64,000 nt of DNA from Emticicia sp. BO119 (GCF_013912375.1 NZ_JACETV010000013.1:1-64000), one strand, 5' to 3'. Positions 45,198 through 53,224 are shown, numbered from the stretch's first letter. Notes: generated by a model from the sequence alone, not told the origin. Translations and numbers: made by a program.

Positions 45198-46349
45198 ATG
45201 AAAAGAAATTTAGCTATTTTAGGCTCAACGGGGTCGATAGGTACACAGGCATTGGAGGTAGTAGCGGCAAACCCCGATATTTTTGAAATCGAAGTGCTTA
45301 CTGCCCAGAATAATGCAGATTTGTTGATAGAACAAGCAATCAGATTTCGGCCTAATGTAGTAGTTATCTCAAACGAAACCCTCTACGATAAGGTCTTTTC
45401 TGCGCTTGACCCGCTGGATATTAAAGTATATACCGGAGAAAAATCCCTCTCGTCGGTGGTTCAGATGGAGTCAATCAATATGGTGCTTACGGCCTTAGTG
45501 GGCTATGCAGGGCTGATTCCGACTATTGCAGCCATAAAAGCAGGTAAACACATTGCATTAGCCAATAAAGAAACCCTTGTAGTGGCCGGAGAATTAGTAA
45601 CCGGTTTAGCTGCTAAAAACAGGGTAGATATTCTTCCGGTAGACTCAGAGCATTCAGCTATTTTTCAATGTCTGGTAGGAGAGTTTCATAACCCTATCGA
45701 AAAAATAATACTGACCGCTTCCGGTGGCCCCTTCCTGGGCAAAGATAGAGAGTTTCTGAAAAACGTAACCAAGCTACAGGCACTCAAGCACCCGAACTGG
45801 AGCATGGGGGCTAAAATTACTATAGATTCGGCTTCTTTAATGAACAAAGGTCTTGAAGTCATTGAAGCTAAATGGTTGTTTGGCCTCACTCCCGACCAGA
45901 TAGAAGTAGTAGTACACCCACAAAGTATTATTCACTCAATGGTACAGTTTGAAGACGGAAGTATCAAAGCACAGATGGGCTTGCCTGATATGCGTGTGCC
46001 GATACAATTTGCTTTGAGCTACCCTGCCCGCCTGAAATCTGATTTCCCGAGATTCGATTTCAGCAAATATCCTTCATTGACTTTTCAGCAACCCGATTTA
46101 CAGACGTTCAGAAACTTGGGTTTTGCTTTTGAAGCGCTCAATCAAGGCGGTAATATGGCTTGTATTGTCAATGCAGCCAACGAAATAGCCGTGGCTTCTT
46201 TTCTGCGCGATGAAATCGGCTTTCTGGAAATGTCAGATTTAATCGAAGATTGTATGCAGCGGGTAAGTTTTGTAAAGACGCCAACCTTGGAAGACTATAT
46301 CAAAACCGACGAAGAAACCCGCCGCAGAGCATTGGAGTTTTCTTTTTAA
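45198..46349 (+). CDS. dxr: 1-deoxy-D-xylulose-5-phosphate reductoisomerase
   Basis: The protein has 383 residues, full length. The NADPH-binding GSTGSIGTQALEVV is at the N-terminus; catalytic and metal-binding motifs are PVDSEHSAIFQCL, SGGPF, ASLMNKGLEVIEA and HPQSIIHSMV. It makes 2-C-methylerythritol 4-phosphate, the committed step of the MEP isoprenoid pathway, in the cytoplasm; it is the target of fosmidomycin in other bacteria. Confidence 0.98.
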   Translation: MKRNLAILGSTGSIGTQALEVVAANPDIFEIEVLTAQNNADLLIEQAIRFRPNVVVISNETLYDKVFSALDPLDIKVYTGEKSLSSVVQMESINMVLTALVGYAGLIPTIAAIKAGKHIALANKETLVVAGELVTGLAAKNRVDILPVDSEHSAIFQCLVGEFHNPIEKIILTASGGPFLGKDREFLKNVTKLQALKHPNWSMGAKITIDSASLMNKGLEVIEAKWLFGLTPDQIEVVVHPQSIIHSMVQFEDGSIKAQMGLPDMRVPIQFALSYPARLKSDFPRFDFSKYPSLTFQQPDLQTFRNLGFAFEALNQGGNMACIVNAANEIAVASFLRDEIGFLEMSDLIEDCMQRVSFVKTPTLEDYIKTDEETRRRALEFSF

Positions 46350-46352
46350 CGG

Positions 46353-46775
46353 TTAAACTGCTACTTCCTGGCTCATTTCTTTCATTGCTCTCGACAGAAG
46401 AGTATAACAAACAACCCAGGCTTCCTGGGTGTCCTCTGTCCAGTTTTTTCCTAAGCCTTGCTCCAGTGTCCATAATAGTGCCTCACCTACTTTTTCATAA
46501 TGATAATCCTGTACACCGTATTTCACGTGACGTTGAGAGAGCCTGGCTACATCGTCAAGAATCGTTTCAAGATTATTTAATTTGCTGATAATATATGAAA
46601 GCATCGATAATAGTTTTCGTGACTGTTCCGTCATATCAGCATTTCTGAACATAGGTTTTAATTCGGGTGCTATCTCAAATAAACGGGTATAAAAAAGGTT
46701 GCCAACGGTTTCAGCAGGGATTTTAGCGACTAAACTAAAACTTTCTTTGACGAGTAAAATCTGATTTGTCTTCAT
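46353..46775 (-). CDS. Single-domain globin (flavohaemoglobin-type)
   Basis: The protein has 140 residues from the ATG at 46775. An in-frame ATG at 46847 would add 24 residues; both are downstream of the promoter, so the start is not settled. The haem proximal histidine is H83 in SQRHVKYGV, Y29 (B10) in NLFYTRLFE and Q51 (E7) in MTEQSRKLL fit the Hmp-like pocket. The reductase part of flavohaemoglobin is missing, as in Vitreoscilla-type haemoglobins. Roles in oxygen or NO handling are likely. Confidence 0.88.
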   Translation of the reverse strand: MKTNQILLVKESFSLVAKIPAETVGNLFYTRLFEIAPELKPMFRNADMTEQSRKLLSMLSYIISKLNNLETILDDVARLSQRHVKYGVQDYHYEKVGEALLWTLEQGLGKNWTEDTQEAWVVCYTLLSRAMKEMSQEVAV

Positions 46776-46866
46776 GTCAGTATGATATTCTGTAATAAAT
46801 GTAATTTTTTGTACTTCCTGCTGTATCCGGCAGTAATTAGTTTTCATGACTTTTACTTATTGATGT

Positions 46867-46898
46867 CAAAATTAGGAAGTAGCTAAAACCCTGACAAA
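46867..46898 (-). promoter_or_regulatory. Promoter of the globin gene
   Basis: On the minus strand TTTG (46895-46898) is followed after 20 bp by TAATTTTG (46867-46874). This fits the Bacteroidota consensus exactly and predicts transcription from about 46860. Confidence 0.72.
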
Positions 46899-46956
46899 AA
46901 TTTCAGATTGAGTGGTTGTTATTTGAAAACGAATGGCATAAAAAGACATATTACCT

Positions 46957-47051
46957 GTACCACAGAGAGGTGTTTTGAGTAGTTTATTTCTTGAAACCTA
47001 ATCAACTACTTAGTAAAGAGATGTTTTCGCAAAGGAGATTAGTTGTGGTAC
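46957..47051. repeat. Structured inverted-repeat region upstream of the cupin gene
   Basis: GTACCACA (46957-46964) pairs with TGTGGTAC (47044-47051). Inside, AGTAGTT (46978-46984) pairs with AACTACT (47004-47010), and CTAATC (46998-47003) in that inner loop could pair with GATTAG (47037-47042). This makes a possible pseudoknot-like fold of unknown role. Confidence 0.35.
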
Positions 47052-47193
47052 TGATTTTATTTTGTTTTTGATTCAACAGAAAGGAGTGGGGATAGAAATT
47101 ATCTCATAAATTTTAAACAATCATCACCTGAAACTGATTAGCTTGCAAGTAATTCTGCTTTTTAGCTTGTTTCATCTAAACGCATAAAATGAA

Positions 47194-47598
47194 ATGGAGA
47201 CAAACGCAATTTTTCCGAAAGGCGATAAACTCACGAATGGCTATTTTACCGGCGATGCCTTTTTAAAGGTTCTGTTGGCCAGAGATAAAAATAGTGACTT
47301 TTTATTAGGTAATGTAACTTTTGAACCCGGCGGAAGAACCAACTGGCATACACATCCGAAAGGACAGGTGCTCATTGTTATTGAAGGCGAAGGTTTCTAT
47401 CAGGAAAAAGGTAAGCCTGCCCAAGTCATAAAAAAGGGAGATGTTATTAATATTCCTGAAAATACCGAACACTGGCACGGGGCTTCGGCCAGAACCGAAA
47501 TGACGCATATTGCTATTACGCATTTTAAAGATGATGTAAATGTAGTATGGTTACACCCTGTTTCTGAGCAAGAGTATGAGGAAGTAAATAAACCATGA
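47194..47598 (+). CDS. Cupin domain-containing protein
   Basis: The protein has 134 residues and one cupin barrel. Metal ligands are the two histidines of NWHTHPKGQ (about 51-56), a Glu of IEGEG, and His in TEHWHGASA (about 90-93). Small relatives act as dioxygenases, lyases or isomerases; the reaction is not determined. The next gene overlaps it by four bases (ATGA at 47595-47598), which indicates translational coupling. Confidence 0.9.
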   Translation: METNAIFPKGDKLTNGYFTGDAFLKVLLARDKNSDFLLGNVTFEPGGRTNWHTHPKGQVLIVIEGEGFYQEKGKPAQVIKKGDVINIPENTEHWHGASARTEMTHIAITHFKDDVNVVWLHPVSEQEYEEVNKP

Positions 47599-48044
47599 GC
47601 AAAAAAATGAAACATTTTATTCGCAACTTTCCAACTATGAGGTATAAAATCATCTTTCTTTTTATACTAACAAGCCTTATGATTCTTTCATTCAAGCCCT
47701 CTGTTGCCCAACAAAAAGACATGATGATACGCATAGCAGAAATTGAGATTATACCTGAATATCTCGAAGAATACAAAGCTATTTTGAAGGAAGAATCTTC
47801 TGCATCTGTAAAAATAGAACCGGGTGTAATTGTTATATTCCCGATGTATCAGAAAGAAAACCCCAACCAGATAAGGCTTCTGGAGATATATGCCAATAGA
47901 GAGGCTTATGAGGCGCACCTGAAAACTCCACATTTTCAGCATTATAAATCCACTACGCTTAAAATGGTGAAGTCGTTGAAGTTGATAGAGATGAGTGCTA
48001 TAGACCCTGAAACTATGCAGGAGATATTCAGGAAGATAAAATAG
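47595..48044 (+). CDS. Exported antibiotic biosynthesis monooxygenase (ABM)-fold protein
   Basis: The protein has 149 residues. It starts within the ATGA overlap with the cupin gene and has a signal peptide ending SVAQ. The ABM ferredoxin-like fold follows: MMIRIAEIEIIPEYLEEYKAILKEE, LEIYANREAYEAHLKTPHF and SLKLIEM. Relatives are cofactor-free quinol monooxygenases. Coupling with a cupin suggests joint breakdown of a small aromatic or enediol compound (inference). Confidence 0.88.
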   Translation: MSKKMKHFIRNFPTMRYKIIFLFILTSLMILSFKPSVAQQKDMMIRIAEIEIIPEYLEEYKAILKEESSASVKIEPGVIVIFPMYQKENPNQIRLLEIYANREAYEAHLKTPHFQHYKSTTLKMVKSLKLIEMSAIDPETMQEIFRKIK

Positions 48045-48069
48045 GCACATATATAGAAAGAATTTTTTG

Positions 48070-48108
48070 CCCGAGCTTCGCTTCAAAAGTATGGCTCGGG
48101 TATTTTTT
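48070..48108 (+). terminator. Terminator after the cupin/ABM operon
   Basis: CCCGAGC (48070-48076) pairs with GCTCGGG (48094-48100) and is followed by TATTTTTTT. It lies 26 bp past the ABM stop. Confidence 0.85.
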
Positions 48109-48281
48109 TGTACGCATTACTTTATTGATAAAAACCATTAAAACCTGTTTTCCTGCAATCCATTAGTCGTTTTTGGCACTTCGGCGTCTTATATTTTTTT
48201 TGGAATCTACATTCACTCAACTTTGTAGCGTCAAAAACAGACAAACAACCGAATAGTCATAGAAAACTAAAAGCATTTAAA

Positions 48282-48644
48282 ATGAAAAAGCAATTATTAA
48301 TCATCGCTATTATTCTTTTCAGTTTGCAAGCCAATGCAGACGATAAAAAAATTGAGTACAGAAGTAGTAACCTCAACATTGGTATGTACGAGTACGAACA
48401 CGTAAATTCTTTGAAACTAAGCCTGAATATTGCAAAAGATAAAGGACAAAAAGCCAAAGTGAAATTGATGGATGCCGACGGCAGAACCTTGCATGAAGAA
48501 CTCATAGGCAGAAAACAAACCTCGGTAAATGTACGCGTTGATTTGTCTTCAGCACCAGTAGGAAAGTATTATGTCGAATTAACCAGTGGTGACAGAATCA
48601 TTACCAGAGAAGTAAATCGTGGGCAACAATCATTAAGTTATTAA
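48282..48644 (+). CDS. Small secreted beta-sandwich protein, DUF3244/T9SS tail-like
   Basis: The protein has 120 residues with a signal peptide ending ANADD. The mature part is one beta domain with KAKVKLMDADGRTLHEE and LSSAPVGKYYVELTSGDRIITREV, the strand pattern of Bacteroidota C-terminal sorting domains and DUF3244 proteins. It lacks a preceding cargo domain, so it may act as a free small periplasmic protein. The function is unknown. Confidence 0.75.
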   Translation: MKKQLLIIAIILFSLQANADDKKIEYRSSNLNIGMYEYEHVNSLKLSLNIAKDKGQKAKVKLMDADGRTLHEELIGRKQTSVNVRVDLSSAPVGKYYVELTSGDRIITREVNRGQQSLSY

Positions 48645-48664
48645 AGTAGGGTTTTTCTCATAAG

Positions 48665-48685
48665 TTTAGGGGTTAGAACAAAAGC
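48665..48685 (+). repeat. Repeated motif TTTAGGGGTTAG + AACAAAAGC (copy 2)
   Basis: TTTAGGGGTTAG (48665-48676) directly followed by AACAAAAGC (48677-48685) leads into the terminator stem at 48681. It is the second copy of the arrangement at 11693-11719, minus its six-base spacer. Confidence 0.5.
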
Positions 48686-48710
48686 TCTTCCAGATTGGTA
48701 GAGCTTTTTT
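48681..48710 (+). terminator. Terminator upstream of the small lipoprotein gene
   Basis: AAAGCTCT (48681-48688) pairs with AGAGCTTT (48700-48707), with an inner CC/GG pair, and runs into T bases. It ends transcription of the 48282 gene and excludes a start at 48695 for the next gene. Confidence 0.85.
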
Positions 48711-48748
48711 TATACCATTTTAAGGCATCTTTAAATTTACATAAACAC

Positions 48749-49531
48749 ATGAAAACTAAAATTGTCATTTTGCTGCTTAGCCTATTATTGAAAGCCTGTA
48801 TAAAGAATGAAAAACCCGTGGCAGAAGCAGCCAAACACAATGAACTTTCATCAGAGTCAATAAAGCCCCTGATAAAAATTACTTATCCCGAAGATGAATT
48901 ATCTCAGAAGAGTTTTGTCTATGATGCTTCGGGTAATCTGATAAAATTTAACAGTATTTCAGATACCGCTTATTATACTTATACCAAAGACCATATCCAT
49001 AGAAAATGGGTAGATACCAAGGGAGCCCCGATTTCGGAACAGGAATTTTCTTTAGATAAAGACGGAAGAATCATTGCCTCTACTTTTACAGAGACGGCTA
49101 TAGGAAAAATTTATGAAACTGCTTATGCCTATAATGCTGAGGGCTTTTTGATAAAGGCGATTACTAAAAACTTCACGACTAATAAGGATAATATCATTGT
49201 GCATAGTTATAAAGCAGGTAACCTGATAAGTACCCGATACCTGACTGATGACAAGCTTGATATGGAACTTTGGTATGAATATGATAGTAACCATGAGAAT
49301 AAAATAGCTTTGAATGTCTCAAGTGTCGATGAATATTTTACAGGTTACAGGATGGGGAAGCTAAGTAAAAATGTAATAATACAATCACTATGCAAAAGTG
49401 CTGAGGGAGATACACTGAGCCATCTGAAATACAAAAATGAATTTGATAAAGGCGGATATTTAGTAAAAACTACTGAGCAAGATATAATTAATGAGATAAG
49501 TGTTGAAAAACTGTATCATTATAAAAACTAA
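48749..49531 (+). CDS. Lipoprotein of unknown function with YD-repeat-like segments
   Basis: The protein has 260 residues from the ATG at 48749, chosen because a terminator covers the upstream in-frame start. The lipobox is LLLKAC. The rest is beta-rich with repeated YDASGNLIKF, YNAEGFLIKA and FDKGGYLVKT units, a pattern like RHS/YD repeats seen in many Bacteroidota surface proteins. It starts a small cluster with two membrane proteins downstream (3-bp gap). Confidence 0.75.
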   Translation: MKTKIVILLLSLLLKACIKNEKPVAEAAKHNELSSESIKPLIKITYPEDELSQKSFVYDASGNLIKFNSISDTAYYTYTKDHIHRKWVDTKGAPISEQEFSLDKDGRIIASTFTETAIGKIYETAYAYNAEGFLIKAITKNFTTNKDNIIVHSYKAGNLISTRYLTDDKLDMELWYEYDSNHENKIALNVSSVDEYFTGYRMGKLSKNVIIQSLCKSAEGDTLSHLKYKNEFDKGGYLVKTTEQDIINEISVEKLYHYKN

Positions 49532-49534
49532 TGA

Positions 49535-49924
49535 ATGACCATGAAAATAGTAAAATACTTAATCGGGCCGGAGTTACTCTGGCTATTGGTCTTTATAGGC
49601 ATAAAGTATTTTGGCAGATATAATATAAGCACACAGGGCAAATACAATGATAGTATAGAAAATATGGCTTATGTATTACCTCTGGTTGTGATACTTGCTT
49701 GTATGAGTATCTACGGCATAGCCGTTGCACCTAAAGAATACCTGTTGATACGGATTATCATTGTGTCACTCATAGGCAGTCATTTTGTGTTCAGCTATTG
49801 TGCCGGTTCACATACTGCAGGCGGGCCGGGTGCAGGTATGATATACATTGCAGGTATCTGCTTTACTCTTTTGCTCTTATTTATAGCCGGTTTGGTTAAA
49901 CTCTTTTTCTTCTCAAATAAATGA
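49535..49924 (+). CDS. Small membrane protein of unknown function
   Basis: The protein has 129 residues (the ATG at 49541 is an alternative start). Four hydrophobic segments are visible: LLWLLVFIGIKYF, VLPLVVILACMSIYGIAV, YLLIRIIIVSLIGSHFVFSY and IYIAGICFTLLLLFIAGLV. No family is recognised. It lies 3 bp after the lipoprotein gene and overlaps the DUF3592 gene by four bases (ATGA), so the three form one operon. Confidence 0.75.
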   Translation: MTMKIVKYLIGPELLWLLVFIGIKYFGRYNISTQGKYNDSIENMAYVLPLVVILACMSIYGIAVAPKEYLLIRIIIVSLIGSHFVFSYCAGSHTAGGPGAGMIYIAGICFTLLLLFIAGLVKLFFFSNK

Positions 49925-50604
49925 TTAAAAATAATTTCTACCTCATTTTCTTCGGAATATTCTCTTTCGTTGCTACCATTATGGGGACAGTGGCTTATTT
50001 CAGCTATAAGAAAGCACATAAGCTTTTACATGAGGGCGTAAAGACAACAGCCATAGTAGAAGGCGGCTTTGCGGATAATAAAGGCCATATCCGCTATAAG
50101 TTGGTGTATTTTGATAATCAGCAGAACTCTCATACCTATTGGTTAGAAAAACAAAGCTGGACAAATCCCTTAAATTACGGAGATAAAGTACCTGTTTATT
50201 ATTCACCCCATAAACCTGATGAAGCAACCGGAGGAGGCATGGATGCCTGGTTTGTAACGATTCTGCTAAGTTTGTTTTTCTTTGTGTTCGGGCTGATAGG
50301 ATATATAGGCCTGACCCGGCAATTGTTCTCTCTCAGTCAGAAAAAGCATCTGCAAAAGTGGGGAATAAGTATTAGTGCTCACGTAGATGATGTATATAAA
50401 AATTATAGCATACGCGTTAATAACGAGAGTCCGTATATTATACGCAGTACCTATAAATCGCCTTCTGATAACAAGATATATATCTTCTATAGTAACCCCA
50501 TCTGGTTTAATCCCTTACCATATCTGAAAGATAGCATTGTTGTGAAAGTAGACCCGGATAATTATACACAATATATAGTAGAAACAGACTTCCTGGCCTT
50601 ATAA
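49921..50604 (+). CDS. DUF3592 domain-containing membrane protein
   Basis: The protein has 227 residues with helices at about 5-25 and 105-128. The DUF3592 domain (about 33-100) has the typical RYKLVYFDNQQNSHTYW and GDKVPVYYSPHKPDEA patterns; a second beta domain follows the second helix. The function is unknown. Translation is probably coupled to the preceding gene through the ATGA overlap at 49921-49924. Confidence 0.85.
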   Translation: MIKNNFYLIFFGIFSFVATIMGTVAYFSYKKAHKLLHEGVKTTAIVEGGFADNKGHIRYKLVYFDNQQNSHTYWLEKQSWTNPLNYGDKVPVYYSPHKPDEATGGGMDAWFVTILLSLFFFVFGLIGYIGLTRQLFSLSQKKHLQKWGISISAHVDDVYKNYSIRVNNESPYIIRSTYKSPSDNKIYIFYSNPIWFNPLPYLKDSIVVKVDPDNYTQYIVETDFLAL

Positions 50605-50722
50605 AACCATTCATTTTTATTTTTCTACTATTCAATAGGCATTTTTGCGTATTCAGCCGTTTAAATTTTAGAACCTCCTGATTATCAGTCATTTTTGTCT
50701 CATAATTATAACAAAAACAGAC

Positions 50723-51055
50723 ATGGAAACTAAAATCAGAAAACCTCACCGAAATCACAACAAGTTACTTTTCAGAGCTTCAGATAATATCGTAAGATTA
50801 GAAGCAAATATCAATTATACTACGTTTATTCTGAATGGGGGTACACAAAAAGTAATGTCCTATACCCTGAAAGTGTATGGTACTATTTTACCTCAATCAT
50901 TTGTAAGAGTCAACAGATCTTGCATTGTCAATACCAGATTCATAGCCGACCTTAATTTCGACCATAAAACAGTAGTTTTAAAAGACGGAACAAAGATTGG
51001 TATCTCACGCAGAAGATTAGAGACTGTCCGCCAGAATATGGGGGCTGTAGCTTAA
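50723..51055 (+). CDS. Stand-alone LytTR DNA-binding protein
   Basis: The protein has 110 residues, almost all LytTR domain (about 12-105): IVRLEANINYTTFIL, the FVRVNRSCIVNTRFI motif and VVLKDGTKIGISRRRLETV. Unlike most LytTR regulators there is no receiver domain and no sensor kinase gene beside it. It binds imperfect direct repeats in other systems. How its activity is controlled is not visible here. Confidence 0.9.
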   Translation: METKIRKPHRNHNKLLFRASDNIVRLEANINYTTFILNGGTQKVMSYTLKVYGTILPQSFVRVNRSCIVNTRFIADLNFDHKTVVLKDGTKIGISRRRLETVRQNMGAVA

Positions 51056-51087
51056 AAAACGGCTGCTAAATTGCTATCCCTCACGGT

Positions 51088-51122
51088 TTTGTAGTTAAAC
51101 TTAGAAAAACTGAGTATCTTTG
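51088..51122 (+). promoter_or_regulatory. Promoter of the second pseudouridine synthase gene
   Basis: TTTG (51088-51091), a 23-bp spacer and TATCTTTG (51115-51122) fit the consensus. The -7 box overlaps a GTG at 51122, so translation must start at the ATG at 51140. Confidence 0.65.
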
Positions 51123-51139
51123 TGAGAAATTATAAAGAT

Positions 51140-51865
51140 ATGAAACAGCCTTTTTATGTTCTTTACGAAGACAATCATCTTATAATTGTCAATAAAGCAG
51201 CAGGAGTTTTAGTACAAGGCGATGCTACAGGAGATAAGACTTTATCAGATTACGTAAAAGACTACATCAAAGAAAAATATAGTAAACCAGGCGATGTATT
51301 TTTAGGAACAGTACATCGCCTCGACCGTCCCGTAAGCGGGATCGTGGTTTTTGCTCGTACCTCAAAAGCACTTGAGCGCATGAATGAATTATTCAGAAGA
51401 AGAGACATGCAGAAAACCTATTGGGCAGTAGTAGGCAAAAAACCTGAAAAGAAAAGTGCTAAGCTGACCCATTTTTTAGTAAAAAACGAAGAGAAAAATA
51501 CAGTTAAAGCTTTTGATACTGAAGTGAAAGGCTCTCAGAAAGCCGAATTGACTTACCGTTATCTGGGCGAAATCAATCACTATCATTTACTGGAGGTAAA
51601 CCCTGTTACAGGTCGTCCGCATCAAATCAGAGTTCAGTTGGCCAGTATAGGCTGCCCGATCAGAGGAGATGTAAAATATGGCTACCCGAGAGCCAATCCT
51701 GAGGGTAATATCAATCTTCATGCGCGCCGTTTATATTTTGTTCATCCGGTTAAGAAAGAACCAATCCTTATTAAAGCTCCACTGCCCGAGAATCCTTTCT
51801 GGGAAGAATTTCTGGAGCTTGAAACAGAAGAAATAAAAACAGAAAATCTGGATTTCTTGTATTAA
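51140..51865 (+). CDS. RluA-family RNA pseudouridine synthase (second copy)
   Basis: The protein has 241 residues from the ATG at 51140. The catalytic motif is H59-R60-L61-D62-RPVSG with nucleophile D62; the motif GRPHQIRVQLA follows at about 160. There is no S4 domain. It differs clearly from the copy at 24387 (RPVSG versus KETSG), so the two likely modify different RNA positions. Its 3' end forms part of a terminator stem. Confidence 0.93.
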   Translation: MKQPFYVLYEDNHLIIVNKAAGVLVQGDATGDKTLSDYVKDYIKEKYSKPGDVFLGTVHRLDRPVSGIVVFARTSKALERMNELFRRRDMQKTYWAVVGKKPEKKSAKLTHFLVKNEEKNTVKAFDTEVKGSQKAELTYRYLGEINHYHLLEVNPVTGRPHQIRVQLASIGCPIRGDVKYGYPRANPEGNINLHARRLYFVHPVKKEPILIKAPLPENPFWEEFLELETEEIKTENLDFLY

Positions 51866-51880
51866 GAAATCCAGATTTTT
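51843..51880 (+). terminator. Terminator overlapping the end of the pseudouridine synthase gene
   Basis: A perfect 16-bp stem (51843-51858 with 51864-51879) has a 5-nt loop and a T run. The stem includes the stop codon at 51863-51865. Confidence 0.9.
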
Positions 51881-51952
51881 TGCTTATTTAACGCTTCATT
51901 GACAATATTTTCGTAATTTGTTCGCCTCAATCAACCCCTTAATCTATTCAAA

Positions 51953-52891
51953 ATGAATCGTAGAAACTTTCTTTCAAAGAGTGCTATGGCAGCAGGTGCT
52001 TCTGCTTTGCCGATTGGCACTGCTTTAGCATCTGAGACACAACAAGACTTCCCTAAAACTACTTCAGCCGATAAATTTAAACTCTTATACGCTCCTCATT
52101 TCGGTATGTTCGAGAACTCTGCCGGAAAAGACCTTGTTGACCAGCTGAAATTTATGGCCGATAATGGCTTTATGGCATTAGAAGATAATGGTATGCTGGG
52201 CCGTCCGGTTGATGAACAAAAGAAGATAGGCGAGACCCTGGCAAAACTGAATATGAAAATGGGCGTTTTTGTGATTGATGGTGGCGACAACTGGAAGACA
52301 TCTTTAGCGACAGGAAAGAAAGAGTTTTTAGAGAATTTCCTGAAAACCTGCCGCACATCTGTTGAAGTAGCCAAGCGTGTCAATGCCAGATGGGCAACGG
52401 TTGTGCCAGGATTTTTTGAAAGAAGATTACCCATAGGTATTCAAACTGCCAATGTCATTGATGCCCTGCGTCGTGCCTGCGATATTCTGGAGCCTCATAA
52501 CCTGACTATGGTATTAGAGCCTCTAAGCGATACACCTGAATTATTTCTGCGTAATTCAGACCAGACTTTTATGATTTGCAAGGCTGTTAACAGCCCATCA
52601 TGTAAGATTTTATTTGATATGTGGCATATGCAACGCAATGAAGGCCGTATGACACAGAATATGGACTGGTGCTGGGACGAAATCGGATATTTTCAGATAG
52701 GCGATGAGCCGGGGCGCAATGAACCAACTACCGGAGAGATAAACTATAAAAGCCTGTTCAAACATATCTACGAAAAATCTAAAGCAAAGAATCAGGAGTT
52801 TATCATGGGTATGGAACATGGCAATGCCTACAAAGGTGCAGAAGGAGAGAAGAAACTAATAGAGGCTTATAAATGGAGTGATAATTTTTAA
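51953..52891 (+). CDS. Tat-exported hydroxypyruvate isomerase-like TIM-barrel protein
   Basis: The protein has 312 residues. The Tat signal is N2-R3-R4-N5-F6-L7 followed by a hydrophobic stretch ending TALA. The barrel belongs to the xylose isomerase-like/AP endonuclease 2 superfamily: TMVLEPLSDTPE, CKILFDMWHMQRNEG and FIMGMEHGNAYKG carry the conserved metal-binding Glu, Asp and His. It is close to hydroxypyruvate isomerases of Bacteroidota sugar loci. The substrate is not known. A terminator follows. Confidence 0.88.
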   Translation: MNRRNFLSKSAMAAGASALPIGTALASETQQDFPKTTSADKFKLLYAPHFGMFENSAGKDLVDQLKFMADNGFMALEDNGMLGRPVDEQKKIGETLAKLNMKMGVFVIDGGDNWKTSLATGKKEFLENFLKTCRTSVEVAKRVNARWATVVPGFFERRLPIGIQTANVIDALRRACDILEPHNLTMVLEPLSDTPELFLRNSDQTFMICKAVNSPSCKILFDMWHMQRNEGRMTQNMDWCWDEIGYFQIGDEPGRNEPTTGEINYKSLFKHIYEKSKAKNQEFIMGMEHGNAYKGAEGEKKLIEAYKWSDNF

Positions 52892-52921
52892 AATGCTATT
52901 CAGATAGTTTAAACAAAAATT

Positions 52922-52954
52922 AAGGTATCAGGGTTTTCGGCTGATACCTTTTTT
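52922..52954 (+). terminator. Terminator of the sugar isomerase-like gene
   Basis: AAGGTATCAG (52922-52931) pairs perfectly with 52941-52950 and is followed by TTTTTA. Confidence 0.9.
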
Positions 52955-52991
52955 ATTATTTGTACTAAACAATACTAAACAAGATCCCAAA

Positions 52992-53025
52992 TAAAAAGGT
53001 CTTATCCGAATGAACGAATAAGACC
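52992..53025 (-). terminator. Terminator of the 57-residue lipoprotein gene
   Basis: GGTCTTAT (52998-53005) pairs with ATAAGACC (53018-53025). On the minus strand it is followed by TTTTTAT. It lies 26 bp past the lipoprotein stop. Confidence 0.85.
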
Positions 53026-53050
53026 CTTCTATTATCTGATTAAGTATTAA

Positions 53051-53224
53051 TTACTTAGTTGAATCAGCAGCCATTGAATCAGCAGCCATTGTTGTATCAG
53101 GAGTCATAACTGAAGTAGCAGTTGAATCTACAGCTGTAGAGTCAGTAGCAGTTTCAGTTTTAGATGTACAAGCGGCCAAAGAAGCCATACCAGCTACGAA
53201 TAAGATTGCAAATACTTTTTTCAT
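53051..53224 (-). CDS. Very small lipoprotein, Ala/Asp/Ser/Thr-rich (57 residues)
   Basis: The ATG at 53222-53224 and TAA at 53051-53053 enclose 57 codons. The signal peptide KKVFAILFVAGMASLAAC ends in a clear lipobox. The mature part is only about 39 residues, low-complexity and acidic (TDSTAVDSTATSV, then two AADSM/AADST units). It has its own promoter (53260-53291) and terminator, which supports it as real. Similar tiny lipoproteins are common in Bacteroidota; no function is known. The C-terminal repeat comes from a 15-bp tandem duplication. Confidence 0.85.
   Translation of the reverse strand: MKKVFAILFVAGMASLAACTSKTETATDSTAVDSTATSVMTPDTTMAADSMAADSTK
53061..53090 (-). repeat. Perfect 15-bp tandem repeat inside the small lipoprotein gene
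   Basis: GAATCAGCAGCCATT occurs at 53061-53075 and again at 53076-53090. Each unit is five codons (MAADS on the minus strand), so copy changes keep the frame. Confidence 0.9.

Larger units (their letters stand above)
46776..47193. other. Divergent intergenic region between globin and cupin genes
   Basis: About 415 bp contain the globin promoter at 46867-46898 and a structured inverted-repeat stretch at 46957-47051. I see no gene. Confidence 0.7.
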
